From: Rhodamnia argentea
Taxonomy: Eukaryota > Streptophyta > Magnoliopsida > Myrtales > Myrtaceae
NCBI RefSeq assembly: GCF_020921035.1
Contig: NC_063156.1
Coordinates: 22,554,283 to 22,618,282, forward strand
Direction: 5' to 3'
Length of the DNA stretch: 64,000 bases
Shown here: positions 1-10,076 of the stretch, piece by piece
Numbering within the stretch: the first letter of the stretch is position 1
Layout of the letters: each line of letters starts with the position of its first letter
The notes under the pieces: generated by a model
Seen by the model: only the letters and a program-made list of their open reading frames with translations
Databases searched by the model: none
Told to the model about the DNA's origin: nothing
Program-made: the position numbers and the translations under genes

Positions 1-918
1 GAGCTCTTCCATGGAACGCAGCAAATGATCAGGAAAAAGATCGGCACGGATGCAGCTCAGAAGTTCTTCCAAGAATCCCGGTATGTCGTCGCCTTAGGAA
101 GCAATGACTTCATCAACAATTACCTGATGCCAGTTTACAGCGATTCGTGGAAATACAACGATGATGCCTTCATCGATTATCTGACCGAGACACTCCAGGG
201 ACAACTTGAGGTAATGATCTCCATACTGAAATCCAGTCAACGTGATACACAACTTCCCTGCATTTCATAGTTGATGAGATTGTTGACTTGGAAGTGTGCA
301 CTTTTCATAGTTATTGCACAGCTTAGGGGCGAGGCAGCTAATGGTGTTCGGGTTGGGGCCGATGGGCTGCATTCCGCTCCAAAGGGTGTTGAGTTCATCG
401 GGGGACTGTCAAGATAGGGCGAACAAATTGGCGCTCAGCTTCAATCGCGCCACAAGCCAGATGCTGGAGAAAATGTCAGGCAAACTCACCAATGCCAGCT
501 ACAGATTCGCCGATGCTTATGATGTTGTCAACGATGTAATAAGCAACCCATATAAATATGGTCAGTTTTGCTCTACCATTTATCTAGAAAATTTCACCAG
601 TCTATTCTCTTTTTACTCGTCTGCAAAATATCGAGTGTTGCTCTTTCTTATTTGCGTGTAGGATTCAACAACTCGGACTCGCCCTGCTGTTCTTTTGGAA
701 GTATCAGGCCTGCCCTCACTTGTATTCCTGCATCAACACTCTGTCAAGACAGGAGCAAGTATGTGTTCTGGGATGAGTACCACCCAACCGATACCGCTAA
801 CCAAATTGTCGCTAAAGAACTTAAAAAAAAGTTTGGATTTTCACGCGTGAACAGCGGCAATGCTCCTTCCAGTGCACCGGCCATTGCACCAGCCTTTGCA
901 CCATCGCCGCAAGGTTAA
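1..918 (+). CDS. GDSL esterase/lipase, 5' truncated by window edge
   Basis: Three exons are visible: <1-210, 311-560 and 662-918 (stop TAA 916-918), giving 238 residues of the C-terminal two thirds. Phases close at both introns (GAG|gtaatg; G|gtcagt to ..gtag|GA). Family marks of plant SGNH/GDSL hydrolases: the block III stretch ALGSNDFINNY (Gly and Asn of the oxyanion hole), GLGPMGCIPLQR in the middle, and the catalytic Asp-x-x-His in WDEYHPTD near the C-terminus. The block I GDS serine lies upstream of the window, so completeness cannot be judged. These enzymes are usually secreted and act on acyl esters such as cutin or wall esters; the substrate cannot be read from sequence. The last 18 residues are an unusual Ala/Pro/Ser tail with Ala-Pro and Ser-Pro dipeptides resembling an arabinogalactan glycomodule. 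Family call is firm; the subfamily is not. Confidence 0.93.
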
Positions 919-2129
919 GTCCTTGTTTCAGTTGCAGAGAGGCCTCTACTTACGCTCGTTCCACTGTTCAGTTAGTGGAGAACCGCGTTTAGTAATGTTC
1001 AGCGGTCGAGATCATGTTAACCAACAGTACATTTTTGGTACTAGTGTGTTTGTTTCTGTCAAAGTGTCGCTTGCCAACCTGCTATAAAGTGCTTGCTAAT
1101 CACTACCTTCTGCATGCAATTTTTCTTGCCCGGTTTTAAATCTCCTGCACTGCTGGTCCATTCTGCTGTTCAATAGACTTTATCTCGTAGCAGATACAGA
1201 TATACACCAGATTCTGCTGTTGCTTCCATTTCCAACATGGTAGAAGTTTCATATGCCGCCTTTTCAATTGCTAGTTAGTTAATCGATTAGTTCCATTGTG
1301 GTTCGCGATAAGGAGATTCGTACTAACGGGCTTAACTGCTAATGGAAAGCAATGTGTGATTAGCCGTGGTGCTACTCTGATTAGCATTTCATTAGCCTGT
1401 TGGTTGCGAGTCAACTCTGTGGTGGCCCATTATGAGGAGCACTCCTGACCTTATTTGTTTCAATTGCTGCCGAGAGCAATCTGTGCTACTTACTATCTAG
1501 AGACAATAGATGAAAGAAGAACAAACAGGATGAGATTATGGAAAACAAAACCGATCATTTCGTGGAAACGAACCTTTGCAAAGCGCTTCCCTGGTTTTGA
1601 CGATACGCGGCTGTGTCTTGCGCAACAAGGGTCGTTAGGATACTTGGACGGGGCCGTTGTATGCAGAGAAAAGCTAAACGTTTCAGATTGTTCGAGTCAG
1701 CTACTGACATTAAAAACCTGCGTTTCCCTATTGCTGGTTTAGTACCGCGAGCGGACTCTATCCATTCATTTAGTTTATTCCCTATTCTTTCTACAGAGAA
1801 GATAGTTTCGGCAAAACCGACTAATACGACCAATTATGGTTTCTCCAATTCAGGCAAACTCATTGACATTAACGAACACGTCACTAGTCCTACGACATCA
1901 AAGACTGGGAAATTTCTTGACATGCCTTCTCCAACTTCTACGGGATATCTCCACAACAGAGATCCATCGTTCCCCCTTAGAGCTAAGATAAATTTCTACA
2001 GCTACGTACAGAGAGGAAACATCGTTATGTTAACAACTGCACTTAGATGTAAAACAATGTGTCTACATATCCGAGAACTACGTTCAAACCTACTAGCTCA
2101 GACATCTTAACTCAACATTCAATGCATCC
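919..2129. other. 3' region of the GDSL gene and unassigned spacer
   Basis: This holds the presumed 3' UTR of the GDSL gene and then spacer up to the convergent peptide gene. An open frame at 1613-2110 on the + strand (165 codons) starts without a clear gene context, has no recognised domain and no splice partners, so I do not call it a gene. Confidence 0.5.
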
Positions 2130-2661
2130 TCAAGGACCTCTCCCTAGTTGGGGCGTCGGCGTGTGGCGATTGTTGGCCCCCGATCCCGGATAATCGTTGA
2201 CCTCGATGCCCATCCTTCCACTGATACTTTCTAGACCCGAAACTCCTCCCTGCACTGGCCTCTGAGGATTGTTAAGGAGACCAAAAAAAAAAAAAAAATA
2301 TTGCGTCAGTTAATGTTAAAGACAAGTCTTGGAACATGTCCTGCAGTTTCGAGAACAATGAAAAACTTCAGTGTCTTCACGTTAAATTTTCTCCTACCGG
2401 GATCAAATCGCTTACAACTTGATGAACTCGAGCCTCTTGCACTAGGCTTTCAGTTCCTGCGAACGTGGAGTGCGAACTTTGCATGAGAAAAGAGAAGGAA
2501 ACAGGATGATAGGGAGTTAAAAACACAGAAAAAGAGATCAAGCTAGGGATGCTTGCAACACTACTTGTAACCGGTACTGCATAAGTTGAACAGATGATCC
2601 AAGAAATCCCGAGCAAAGCGACGAGCAGCCGAAGAAGGGTGCCTGCTCCGAAAGTCTCCAT
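2130..2661 (-). CDS. Small secreted peptide precursor, PSY/RaxX-like
   Basis: Three exons on the minus strand: 2661-2565, 2456-2416 (or to 2398 with the alternative donor) and 2261-2130, phase-consistent, about 89-95 residues. Exon 1 starts METFGAG and is mostly a hydrophobic signal peptide (LLRLLVALLGISW) ending near STYA; an in-frame ATG two codons upstream (2667) is an alternative. Exon 2 gives TRTESLVQEARVHQ. Exon 3 ends in VNDYPGSGANNRHTP, then a short tail and TGA at 2132-2130. The DYPGSGANNRHTP block lines up with the sulfated-tyrosine peptide PSY1 (DYGDPSANPKHDP) and bacterial RaxX (DYPPPGANPKHDP): Asp-Tyr at the sulfation site, then Ala-Asn and His. A TATA box lies 60 bp upstream. 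Inference: a secreted growth-signalling peptide, tyrosine-sulfated and proteolytically released. The exon 2 donor is ambiguous (gtaagc or gtagga, both phase 0). Confidence 0.8.
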
Positions 2662-2720
2662 ATCCATGAATCTGCGGATGCTGCACTCACTCATCTGAAC
2701 TCGAAGCGAGCGCTGAATTA

Positions 2721-2729
2721 ATTTATAGT
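2721..2729 (-). promoter_or_regulatory. TATA box of the PSY-like peptide gene
   Basis: The minus strand reads ACTATAAAT about 60 bp before the METFG start codon. This fits a plant TATA box with transcription starting near 2690-2695 and a leader of about 30 nt. Confidence 0.5.
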
Positions 2730-3574
2730 TTGACATGGCAGAATTCTCTAGATGGCCGCGATCTTCCCGCCGGCAATGATCACGACCCTCGAGTCAAAAA
2801 GGCGGAAGGAGAGCGGAGGGACTCGACGCGAAAATTTGTCTTTTGCAGATCTTCTCACACCTAGTGTGGATTGCGGTCGCAATCTCTTCCATGTGAAAAG
2901 CCACTAACAATGTTGGTGGGGGGGAGGGGAGATCATGGGATTTCCATTGCCATAAATCAAGTTGGAGCACACTGATGAAAGTGGAAGATGGTGGAAGATG
3001 ACAGAAGATGGTGAGTGTCACAATGTGGATTTGAAGCTCCAGCACCACCAACTTGAGCCATTGTTTAGAGGAAATCAAGCACTAAACCATTAAGGTATTA
3101 CAATTATATGGTGTCTTAAGTATTAAGCTAGTTACCTAATATTCAAGGACCTTGCTGGAAACCAAGAGACTTACAGAAACTTTTGGGAACAAGACAGGGT
3201 TGCCTGAACGATCATTCGATTGTTCCGTTCTGTTCCTTGCAAACTCTATTGATCACAAGATTTTTCGATGACGTATTCGCGATTTACTGATATTTTTATG
3301 GAAGTACTAAATTCCTTAGGACAGTTTTCTCGTTTACTAACAACTTTTATTTGTCTTTCTTATCGATGCTTTAATTTACTAACCATTATATCAATATGCC
3401 GATTGTTTTGTAGATGACTTACAATTTGTTTTCCTTAATCAAATTACTACGTAATTTTGGGTTTCATTCACGAGTTGCTCACCAACGTTTGCCAACTTTC
3501 GTTTACCTATTTTTCTCATGTTAAATTACCAACTAATTTTGTTTTGCCAATTTTTATTCGAGTTGCTTACTAGG

Positions 3575-3765
3575 AAGATTGTCCAAAAAGTCATAAGCCT
3601 ATTGAACTTTTCTTCAATTCAATCCTAAACATTTTGATTATGCCAATTGAGTCATCATTCGTTTAACCTTGTATCAATCGAGTCTATCTAGTCAATTTTT
3701 ATCAAAAATTGCTGACATGAATGCCGAACAACCTACATGGTGCGATAGCACTAATGTCTTAAGTT
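3575..3765 (+). repeat. Dispersed repeat copy A
   Basis: The segment runs from a 'caaaaaagtcataa' start through 'cctaaacatttt' and 'aaaaattgctgac' to a 'cctac..ggtgcga' end. The same ordered blocks recur at 61149-61350 with many substitutions, so the two are diverged copies of one interspersed family. No coding capacity. Confidence 0.6.
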
Positions 3766-5035
3766 TACAAGTTCTTGTATATATTTACCAACTTTTGTTC
3801 GTGAGTTACCTATTTTTCTCCTATTAAGTTGCCAATGATGGTAAGAGCGAGTCACTCTGTTCTTGGGCTTGGGCAACTGAAGTTCTCTCGTACCCAATTT
3901 AACAATTACCTTAAAAAAATGATACTAATATAATCGTTCATTGTAGATCCTAAATTATTTTTATTTGTTCAATCTAATCCCTAATATTTCAATTTGTACA
4001 ACTAATTTCTTAAATTTGTAATAGAAAGTCAATTAAGTCATTTGATACTATTCACAAATTTTCATAATTACACTATTGCCTGGATTTCAAAATATCTTCT
4101 CCTTTCAATTCACTTCCTAATCAACAAAATATATGTTATATTTTTATTATCTTTTTACATCTCTTGTCACCATAAATCTTGTGATATCTCCATTTAAGTA
4201 TATTTTAGCTTATGATCTCTATTATAGTAAATGTAGAATCTTATTTGCAGTTGTATTGGATTGATATTCCTGCTATTTTAATTCATTTGTACAAGTTTAA
4301 CTAAATTTAGTCTAGAAAACACGAAACTACAAAAGTTTGAAAAAATGTTATATATCCAAAAAAGATTACGAGCAAGATTTATATTGATATGATTTTGAAT
4401 GCCTAGATATAAATTCTTACAGTTTTTAGATAACCTTAGAAAAACACTCTTTTATAATATTAAAGGAATATCAACCCGATATAACTCTAAATGCGCAAGA
4501 AATATGTTTTTATTTATATTACCCATTTGATCCTTATAATCATTACGGTCGTTTCAAGGTTGTTTTGGTTTATTGGGCCCAAAGTGAGCGACTATTAGTG
4601 TAAATTTTCCGAAAAAGATAGCATGATTTTTTTATTTATTTCGGAATTGATCGAAATGAAAATAAATTCCAGACTTTGCGCAATAGTATAGTCATATAAA
4701 CTTATGAATGGTATTGAAGGACCCATTTGATAAGTTGATGGACTAGATTGAACAAATCGAAATTTTATGAACTAGATTGACCAATTATGGATACTTGAAG
4801 GATCATATTGGATAAATTAAAAGTTTAAAGATGACACTACAAATTACAATTGAGTTTAGAGATTATTAATATCGTTTTCCTTTGTATAATCACAAGCGGG
4901 CCCCTTTGTAATTATTTTAAGCCAGCAATGAGGCCTACTTTCTCATGGGTCGATCGAACCCGATCCCGCGGGTTGCCTTGTCGTTTTAAAAGAGAAAGGA
5001 AGGAAGAAAATAAGCATCAGGGAAGAAAGCTAGTG

Positions 5036-5160
5036 GGCCTTCTCATAGGCCCATAAGTTATTGGGCCTACTGGCCCGAGGTATGAGTTTGTCTCCATATA
5101 GGCTTCAATGACTTTTCTGGGCCCAAACCGGCAACAAAGAAGGCCCTCTTATCAACAGGC
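5036..5160. promoter_or_regulatory. Cluster of TGGGCC/GGCCCA motifs
   Basis: Within about 125 bp there are at least five copies of GGGCC or GGCCC with a T or A at the Site II position (GTGGGCC, AGGCCCA, TTGGGCC, TGGGCCC, AGGCCCA). Site II (TGGGCY) elements bind TCP factors in promoters of proliferating-cell and ribosomal genes. No gene start is visible close by, so the function is unclear; it could be a relic promoter. Confidence 0.35.
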
Positions 5161-5924
5161 CCACAACATGACCCAACTTTAGTTCTTCAGCCTCCTTCCA
5201 CTGTTCGCTCTAAAGGGTTTTAAAAGATCTCCGTTTTATCCGCAATTCGAGATCAAGTCAAATTGAAACAAAACTTAGAATTTCCTAAAAGATAAACCAG
5301 GTTTATCGGTGTAGTTTATGATGATCTTTAATTTTAGTCGGAAAGCATTCGGCTTAGGCCCGAGTTAAGATCTTCCGTTGTGCCTGTTGTCATTCTCGTT
5401 TAAGTCCCGCAATAAAATGCCTTCGGACACACAACCTGCTTAACACGTGACCAAAGATTGAAAATCGGTAAGGCTTACCAATTTACGCTAAGGAGGTCGG
5501 GGTTAATAAATTGCACGAACAAAGTCGTGGAAACGAGAAAAATGTGCATCGCCACAATGAGAGACACTTTCGTGGCTTTCATCGTCGTTTTGTCATACCC
5601 ATTCGTTTAAGCGGCCTCGTTTTTCGCAATCACCGGCCGCACGATGATCATGAAGGGCGCTGGTAATCGAATTTTATTTAGTTGCGCATGTAGCGATTAG
5701 GCTGAATCCAATGACGTCAAAGAAAGTCACTTTAACCGGCCACCGGGCCGTCCTCCATTATCAAAGCAACTTTAGGTACGAAGATAATTGATATTTTAAT
5801 TACCCACAGTTTTTCCATCTAAAGTGTCTTTCTACAGAGGTTAAATTATTGGATTAATACAAAGCGTAAGTTGACCTTTTTGCCCTAAGCCAAGAAAAAG
5901 ATATGCTTCCGGGTAGCTTTTCTA

Positions 5925-6075
5925 TCCTCCACGTGAGACGAAGATATCTTTTCCACGGAAAGAGACGATCACTTTTTCCTTCCTAGGGACACGTGTCGAC
6001 ATCTTGGGGGGGAGTTTGACGGAGGCAGGGAGGGAGGATGTCTTCTGCCACGTAGATGGGAGACACGTGTCGGAG
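5925..6075. promoter_or_regulatory. ACGTG (G-box/ABRE) cluster upstream of the Dof gene
   Basis: Three CACGTG-type cores occur near 5931, 5991 and 6065 (two as ACACGTGTC), with a further CCACGT near 6050 and a GATATC motif at 5943. Such clusters bind bZIP and bHLH/PIF factors and occur in light-, clock- and ABA-responsive promoters. The cluster is 1.8 kb upstream of the cyclic Dof factor start, which is compatible with distal control of that clock-regulated family, but the link is inferred. Confidence 0.35.
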
Positions 6076-7845
6076 AGCGACAGGTGTTTTTAATCCAACG
6101 GTTGTTTCGGTTCGATTTTCTTTTTAATCGGTCAGCTCGGCCGAACCGCGGCTTTTGCTTTTGTTTTTGTGGGCCCCGTGGTGGGTGCGTGGGAGCTGAT
6201 GTGGCCAGGGAGATTATCTTTAGTCTAATAAATCTCCGTCCCTAGAAAAGTCCTTGTTCTTTATCCATTTGTTCTATTCTGCAAACGAATCGGGTTTACT
6301 TGACCCGTTTGAAAAGTTATTAACATCAATTTACCGATTGTCTTACAAAAAAAGAAAAAAAGAAAAAAAAAAGCTAATGCCAACTTTTATTGACGAGATA
6401 CTAGTGCAATTGGGAAAATTACTATTTCAGATTACTAACACATTCGAAAAGTTATTACTCGTGGAGTCGTTAAAATTACGTGACGTCAAGCGATATTAAA
6501 TATATTGGAATAAGTTATTGGAAATAGTACATAGACGGACGTATTAAAATCTTATTGAATATCAAAGTTAGATCATTTGTAGTCTTTTATACGTCGCCTC
6601 ATATACTATTTTGGAAATGGCTCTCAGTATATATATACACATTAAAATTTCACACTACAAAATTCCATCGGCCCAATGCAATGCATTTTATTTAGGGCAT
6701 AAGTACTTAATTGAGAGGATAACACTGGTAATTTAAGACCCGTTAAGCAATAACCATACAACGAGAGTATATTACTCGGTTTGCATAGATTACATAGCGA
6801 GGGTTGATATGTTATGAGATTACTTATGATGAAACGCGCCTCTAATCTTTGATTCACACAGCGAATTGTGATCGATGTAACTCACTCCATTGATCGCGTC
6901 CATAAAAAAATTACACAGTATAAATATTAATTCAAAATACACACATCTTTATCATTATCGGATTTTTTTTTTTCATCGATGTTGTCTCGTAGAGAAACTC
7001 GGGTTATGGTGTGGTCACCAGAGTTCGAAAATGACCATCGATATTGGTGTCGATGGAACACGAACAAACATGTCAAATGAAGTGATTTCGACTGACAACG
7101 CCCTTCCTTAATACTCCAATATCCACCGCCGCATGATCCGAAGTGCATCTATGGATTGGTGCACCCATCAAGCTCTCTCTTTTTTTTTTTTAATTTGTGT
7201 AAATGGCACAAATGATTTTCGGTCTTTGATTCAGTAAGTAATATGATCTTTCGACTATAAATTTATCCAATGTGGTCCCCGACACATTAGTTTAATGTGT
7301 AATGTCGTCTCTGAACTTTTAATTTGTTCAATATCGTCCATAGACTTTTGTCACATGTTCGATTTACTCTTTGAAATATATGAAAATATTTATTGTTATC
7401 CTTAAATTCGAGTTAATGAAAGGACCGCATTGCACGTCGGGACAGAGGACAGAAATCGGTCGGGGTCATTATTCCCCTGCTGTTCGCCAATGTCTATTTT
7501 GTTCAAAGAGAAAATGACAAAATTGGAGTAGCACACACTTTCTGTGCACCCCGAGTAGAGTCAAAAAAAGAAAGAAAGAAAAAAAAAATCTTAAAGGCCA
7601 CACAAACATGTGGCTGGAAATCGAGCCTCCGGCTGACGTGGCAACGACCTCCCTCCCTCCCTCCCCCACTGAGGAGTTTTAAGATCAAGAACTCAGACGA
7701 CGAAGCGAAGCACTTTGTCCATGCCAACCAAGCAAGACGAGACGAGCATCTTGCACAAGTAAGCTGAGGCTCCAGAGAAACCCACCCCCCGAAAGATTGT
7801 CGTAGCTTGACTTTGGCGCCGTTTCCCCGCACAGGCTCTCCGGAA

Positions 7846-10076
7846 ATGCAAGAAACCCACGACCCCGCCATCAAGCTCTTCGGCATGAAGATCCCCGTTT
7901 CCTCCTCCGCCGCCGATGACGCGGTTCCTGCGGCGGCGAGACCGGATGAGAGGGAAGATGGAGGAGGAAGAGGAGGAGAGGAAGAGTACGATGGAGATGA
8001 CGGGGAAGAGGAAGAAGAGGACGCAGAGCAGGTATGCTTGGTGAACTCAAAAGGCGTTTTTTGATGACTATCCATTTCTCTGAACAGTTTAAAGATTGAT
8101 GGGTCGATTTTGCTTTTTCGCGTTTCTTTCTTGGCTGCTTGCTTGCTCTTTTGGATACTGCTCTGTCTCTGGGAGTTCTCTGTTTCAGTATCGTTGGTTC
8201 AGGAATACAGACAAATGTTGGTTGGCCGCTTTCTTAAATTCGCTGAATAGTTTCCCCAGATACCCTGAAGATCTGAGCTTTTTTCCTTTGGAAATATGGA
8301 CTAGGAGAGTTGCAGATTTGGTTCAATATAGTTTGATTAATTGCCTTTTCTCATGCGCGATAGCTTTTTAATTCAGGTTTTCAGCCTTTTGACATGTCTG
8401 CTACTGGTCGTAAAGGCCTTTTTTTTTTTATGGGGATTTCGTGTAGGAATTAGTTCTTCTGCAATCTGCTAAAGGTTTCTCTCCTAGCAGCTCAACTGAT
8501 CTTTGTCTTTGTCCCTTTGTTTTGGTCCTAAAAGCTGCGGTTTCTTGTGCAATCGAGATATCTAAACGTGAAGCTAATGAAGTTTGTAAATTTGTGATTC
8601 TGGAACTTTTCTAAAGGTTCAGATGGTAGCATAATCCCTCCAAAGCAAAGTTTCCTCGAGAACCTATAATCAGAAGAAAAGCTTTGAAAGTTCCAATTCT
8701 TGTTGCTGATTGCCCTTCATTCTCCTAGTTCTTGCTGCGAGTTGTCTGCATGCTCGTTTTATGTTATAGTCCTACTGATCGATCTCACTACTTACGATCC
8801 TTTGTTTTCATATTAATCCTGATTATGTTTTCACTTGTGACAGTTCCAGGACGCTTCAGCTGAAAAGGCTCCTGAGAATATGCAAGAAAAGGGTGAGCCA
8901 CATCCAAATTCTCCGGAACTGAATCCCCCTGGGACTTCTCCGGAGGCTGTGAACCCTATGACGCCCTCTATTCATGAAGAGAGTGTGAAAACGCAAATCC
9001 CTGAGGCTGGAGCACGAGAAGAGAATGGCTCGCCCAAAAATTCGCAAGAGAAAACCCTGAAGAAACCAGACAAGATCCTTCCTTGCCCGCGCTGTAACAG
9101 CATGGACACAAAATTCTGTTACTACAACAATTACAATGTCAATCAGCCCCGGCACTTCTGCAGAGCCTGCCAAAGGTACTGGACTGCGGGGGGTACTATG
9201 AGGAATGTTCCCGTGGGAGCGGGACGGCGGAAGAACAAGAACGCTGCCACACGTTATCGCCACATCACCATCTCCGAGGCTCTCCAAGCATCCAGAGTTG
9301 ATTCTGCAAATGGGGCTCAACTCTGCCATTTGAGAACCAATGGAGCCGTCCTCACCTTTGGTTTGGACTCCCCTGTGTGCAGTTCTCAGTCCCCCATCCC
9401 AAATATTGCCGAGAAGACGACAGTGTTAAACGGTTACAAAAATGGGTTTCAGGACTTCGAAAATGGGGATGATAGCTCCACCTCTTCCTCCGTCACAGTA
9501 TCGAACTCCATGAATGAGAAAGGCCTAAATTTCCCACAAGAACAAGGGATGGGAAATGTTAATGGATTTTCTACGCAGATACCTTGCCTTCCCGGCGTTC
9601 CTTGGCCTTATCCATGGAATCCCACGATGTCCTCACCCGCCTTTTGCCCTTCAGGATGTCCACCGATGTCATTTTACCCTGCACCCTTTTGGGCTTGTGG
9701 TGTTATTCCTAATGCCTGGAACATTCCTTGTTTGTCACCTCAGTCACCCTTTTGCAACCAAAAGACCACAACTTCTGGTCCAAATTTGCCGACACTGGGA
9801 AAGCATTCGAGAGAACCTGAGCCACTTAAGTCAGATACTTCATTGGAACAAGTGGAACCCCCAAGACGGAAGAATGGTTGCGTTTTGGTTCCGAAGACGC
9901 TGCGTATAGATGATCCCAGCGAGGCTGCCAAAAGTTCAATATGGGCAGCCCTCGGTATTAAGGCCTTCGAACCAAAGTCCGGAGAAGGCAAAGTTAAAGC
10001 TGCCCAAACCTCACCACACTTGTGTGCTAATCCCGCGACATTGTCTCGATCCCTCAATTTCCATGAGAACACTTGA
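7846..10076 (+). CDS. CDF: Cyclic Dof factor (CDF-type Dof transcription factor)
   Basis: Two exons, 7846-8031 and 8844-10076, phase 0 at an 812 bp GT-AG intron, 472 residues. The N-terminus has the CDF signature DPAIKLFG (residues about 6-13), followed by an acidic stretch. The Dof zinc finger occupies about residues 140-196: C-x2-C-x21-C-x2-C in [11 protein letters not shown]...[10 protein letters not shown], then a basic tail (GAGRRKNK). Downstream are two more CDF blocks: VPWPYPWNP and, near residues 411-435, [17 protein letters not shown]. Dof proteins bind AAAG cores. In Arabidopsis, CDFs repress CONSTANS and FT, the N-terminal motif recruits TOPLESS, and the C-terminal block binds FKF1/GI for degradation; those roles are taken from the family. 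I chose the ATG at 7846 because it directly precedes the conserved motif. An AATAAA near 10498 may serve the 3' end. Confidence 0.95.

Larger units (their letters stand above)
2730..7845. other. Repeat-rich intergenic region, no gene seen
   Basis: About 5 kb, largely AT-rich with many stops in all frames. It holds a decayed dispersed repeat (3575-3765), related low-complexity sequence near 3900-4030, 4730-4860 and 7195-7390 that reads like degraded non-coding repeats, a TGGGCC cluster at 5036-5160 and an ACGTG cluster at 5925-6075. No open frame here shows a recognisable domain. Confidence 0.6.

Noticed and set aside
1613-2110. 165-codon open frame on the + strand
   Set aside because: No recognisable domain, overlaps an opposite-strand frame, and lies in the 3' flank of the peptide gene. 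I considered an organellar DNA insert but could not identify the source.
7503-8075. 190-codon minus-strand frame
   Set aside because: It is antisense to exon 1 of the cyclic Dof factor; its Ser/Pro-rich content is the mirror of the acidic stretch.
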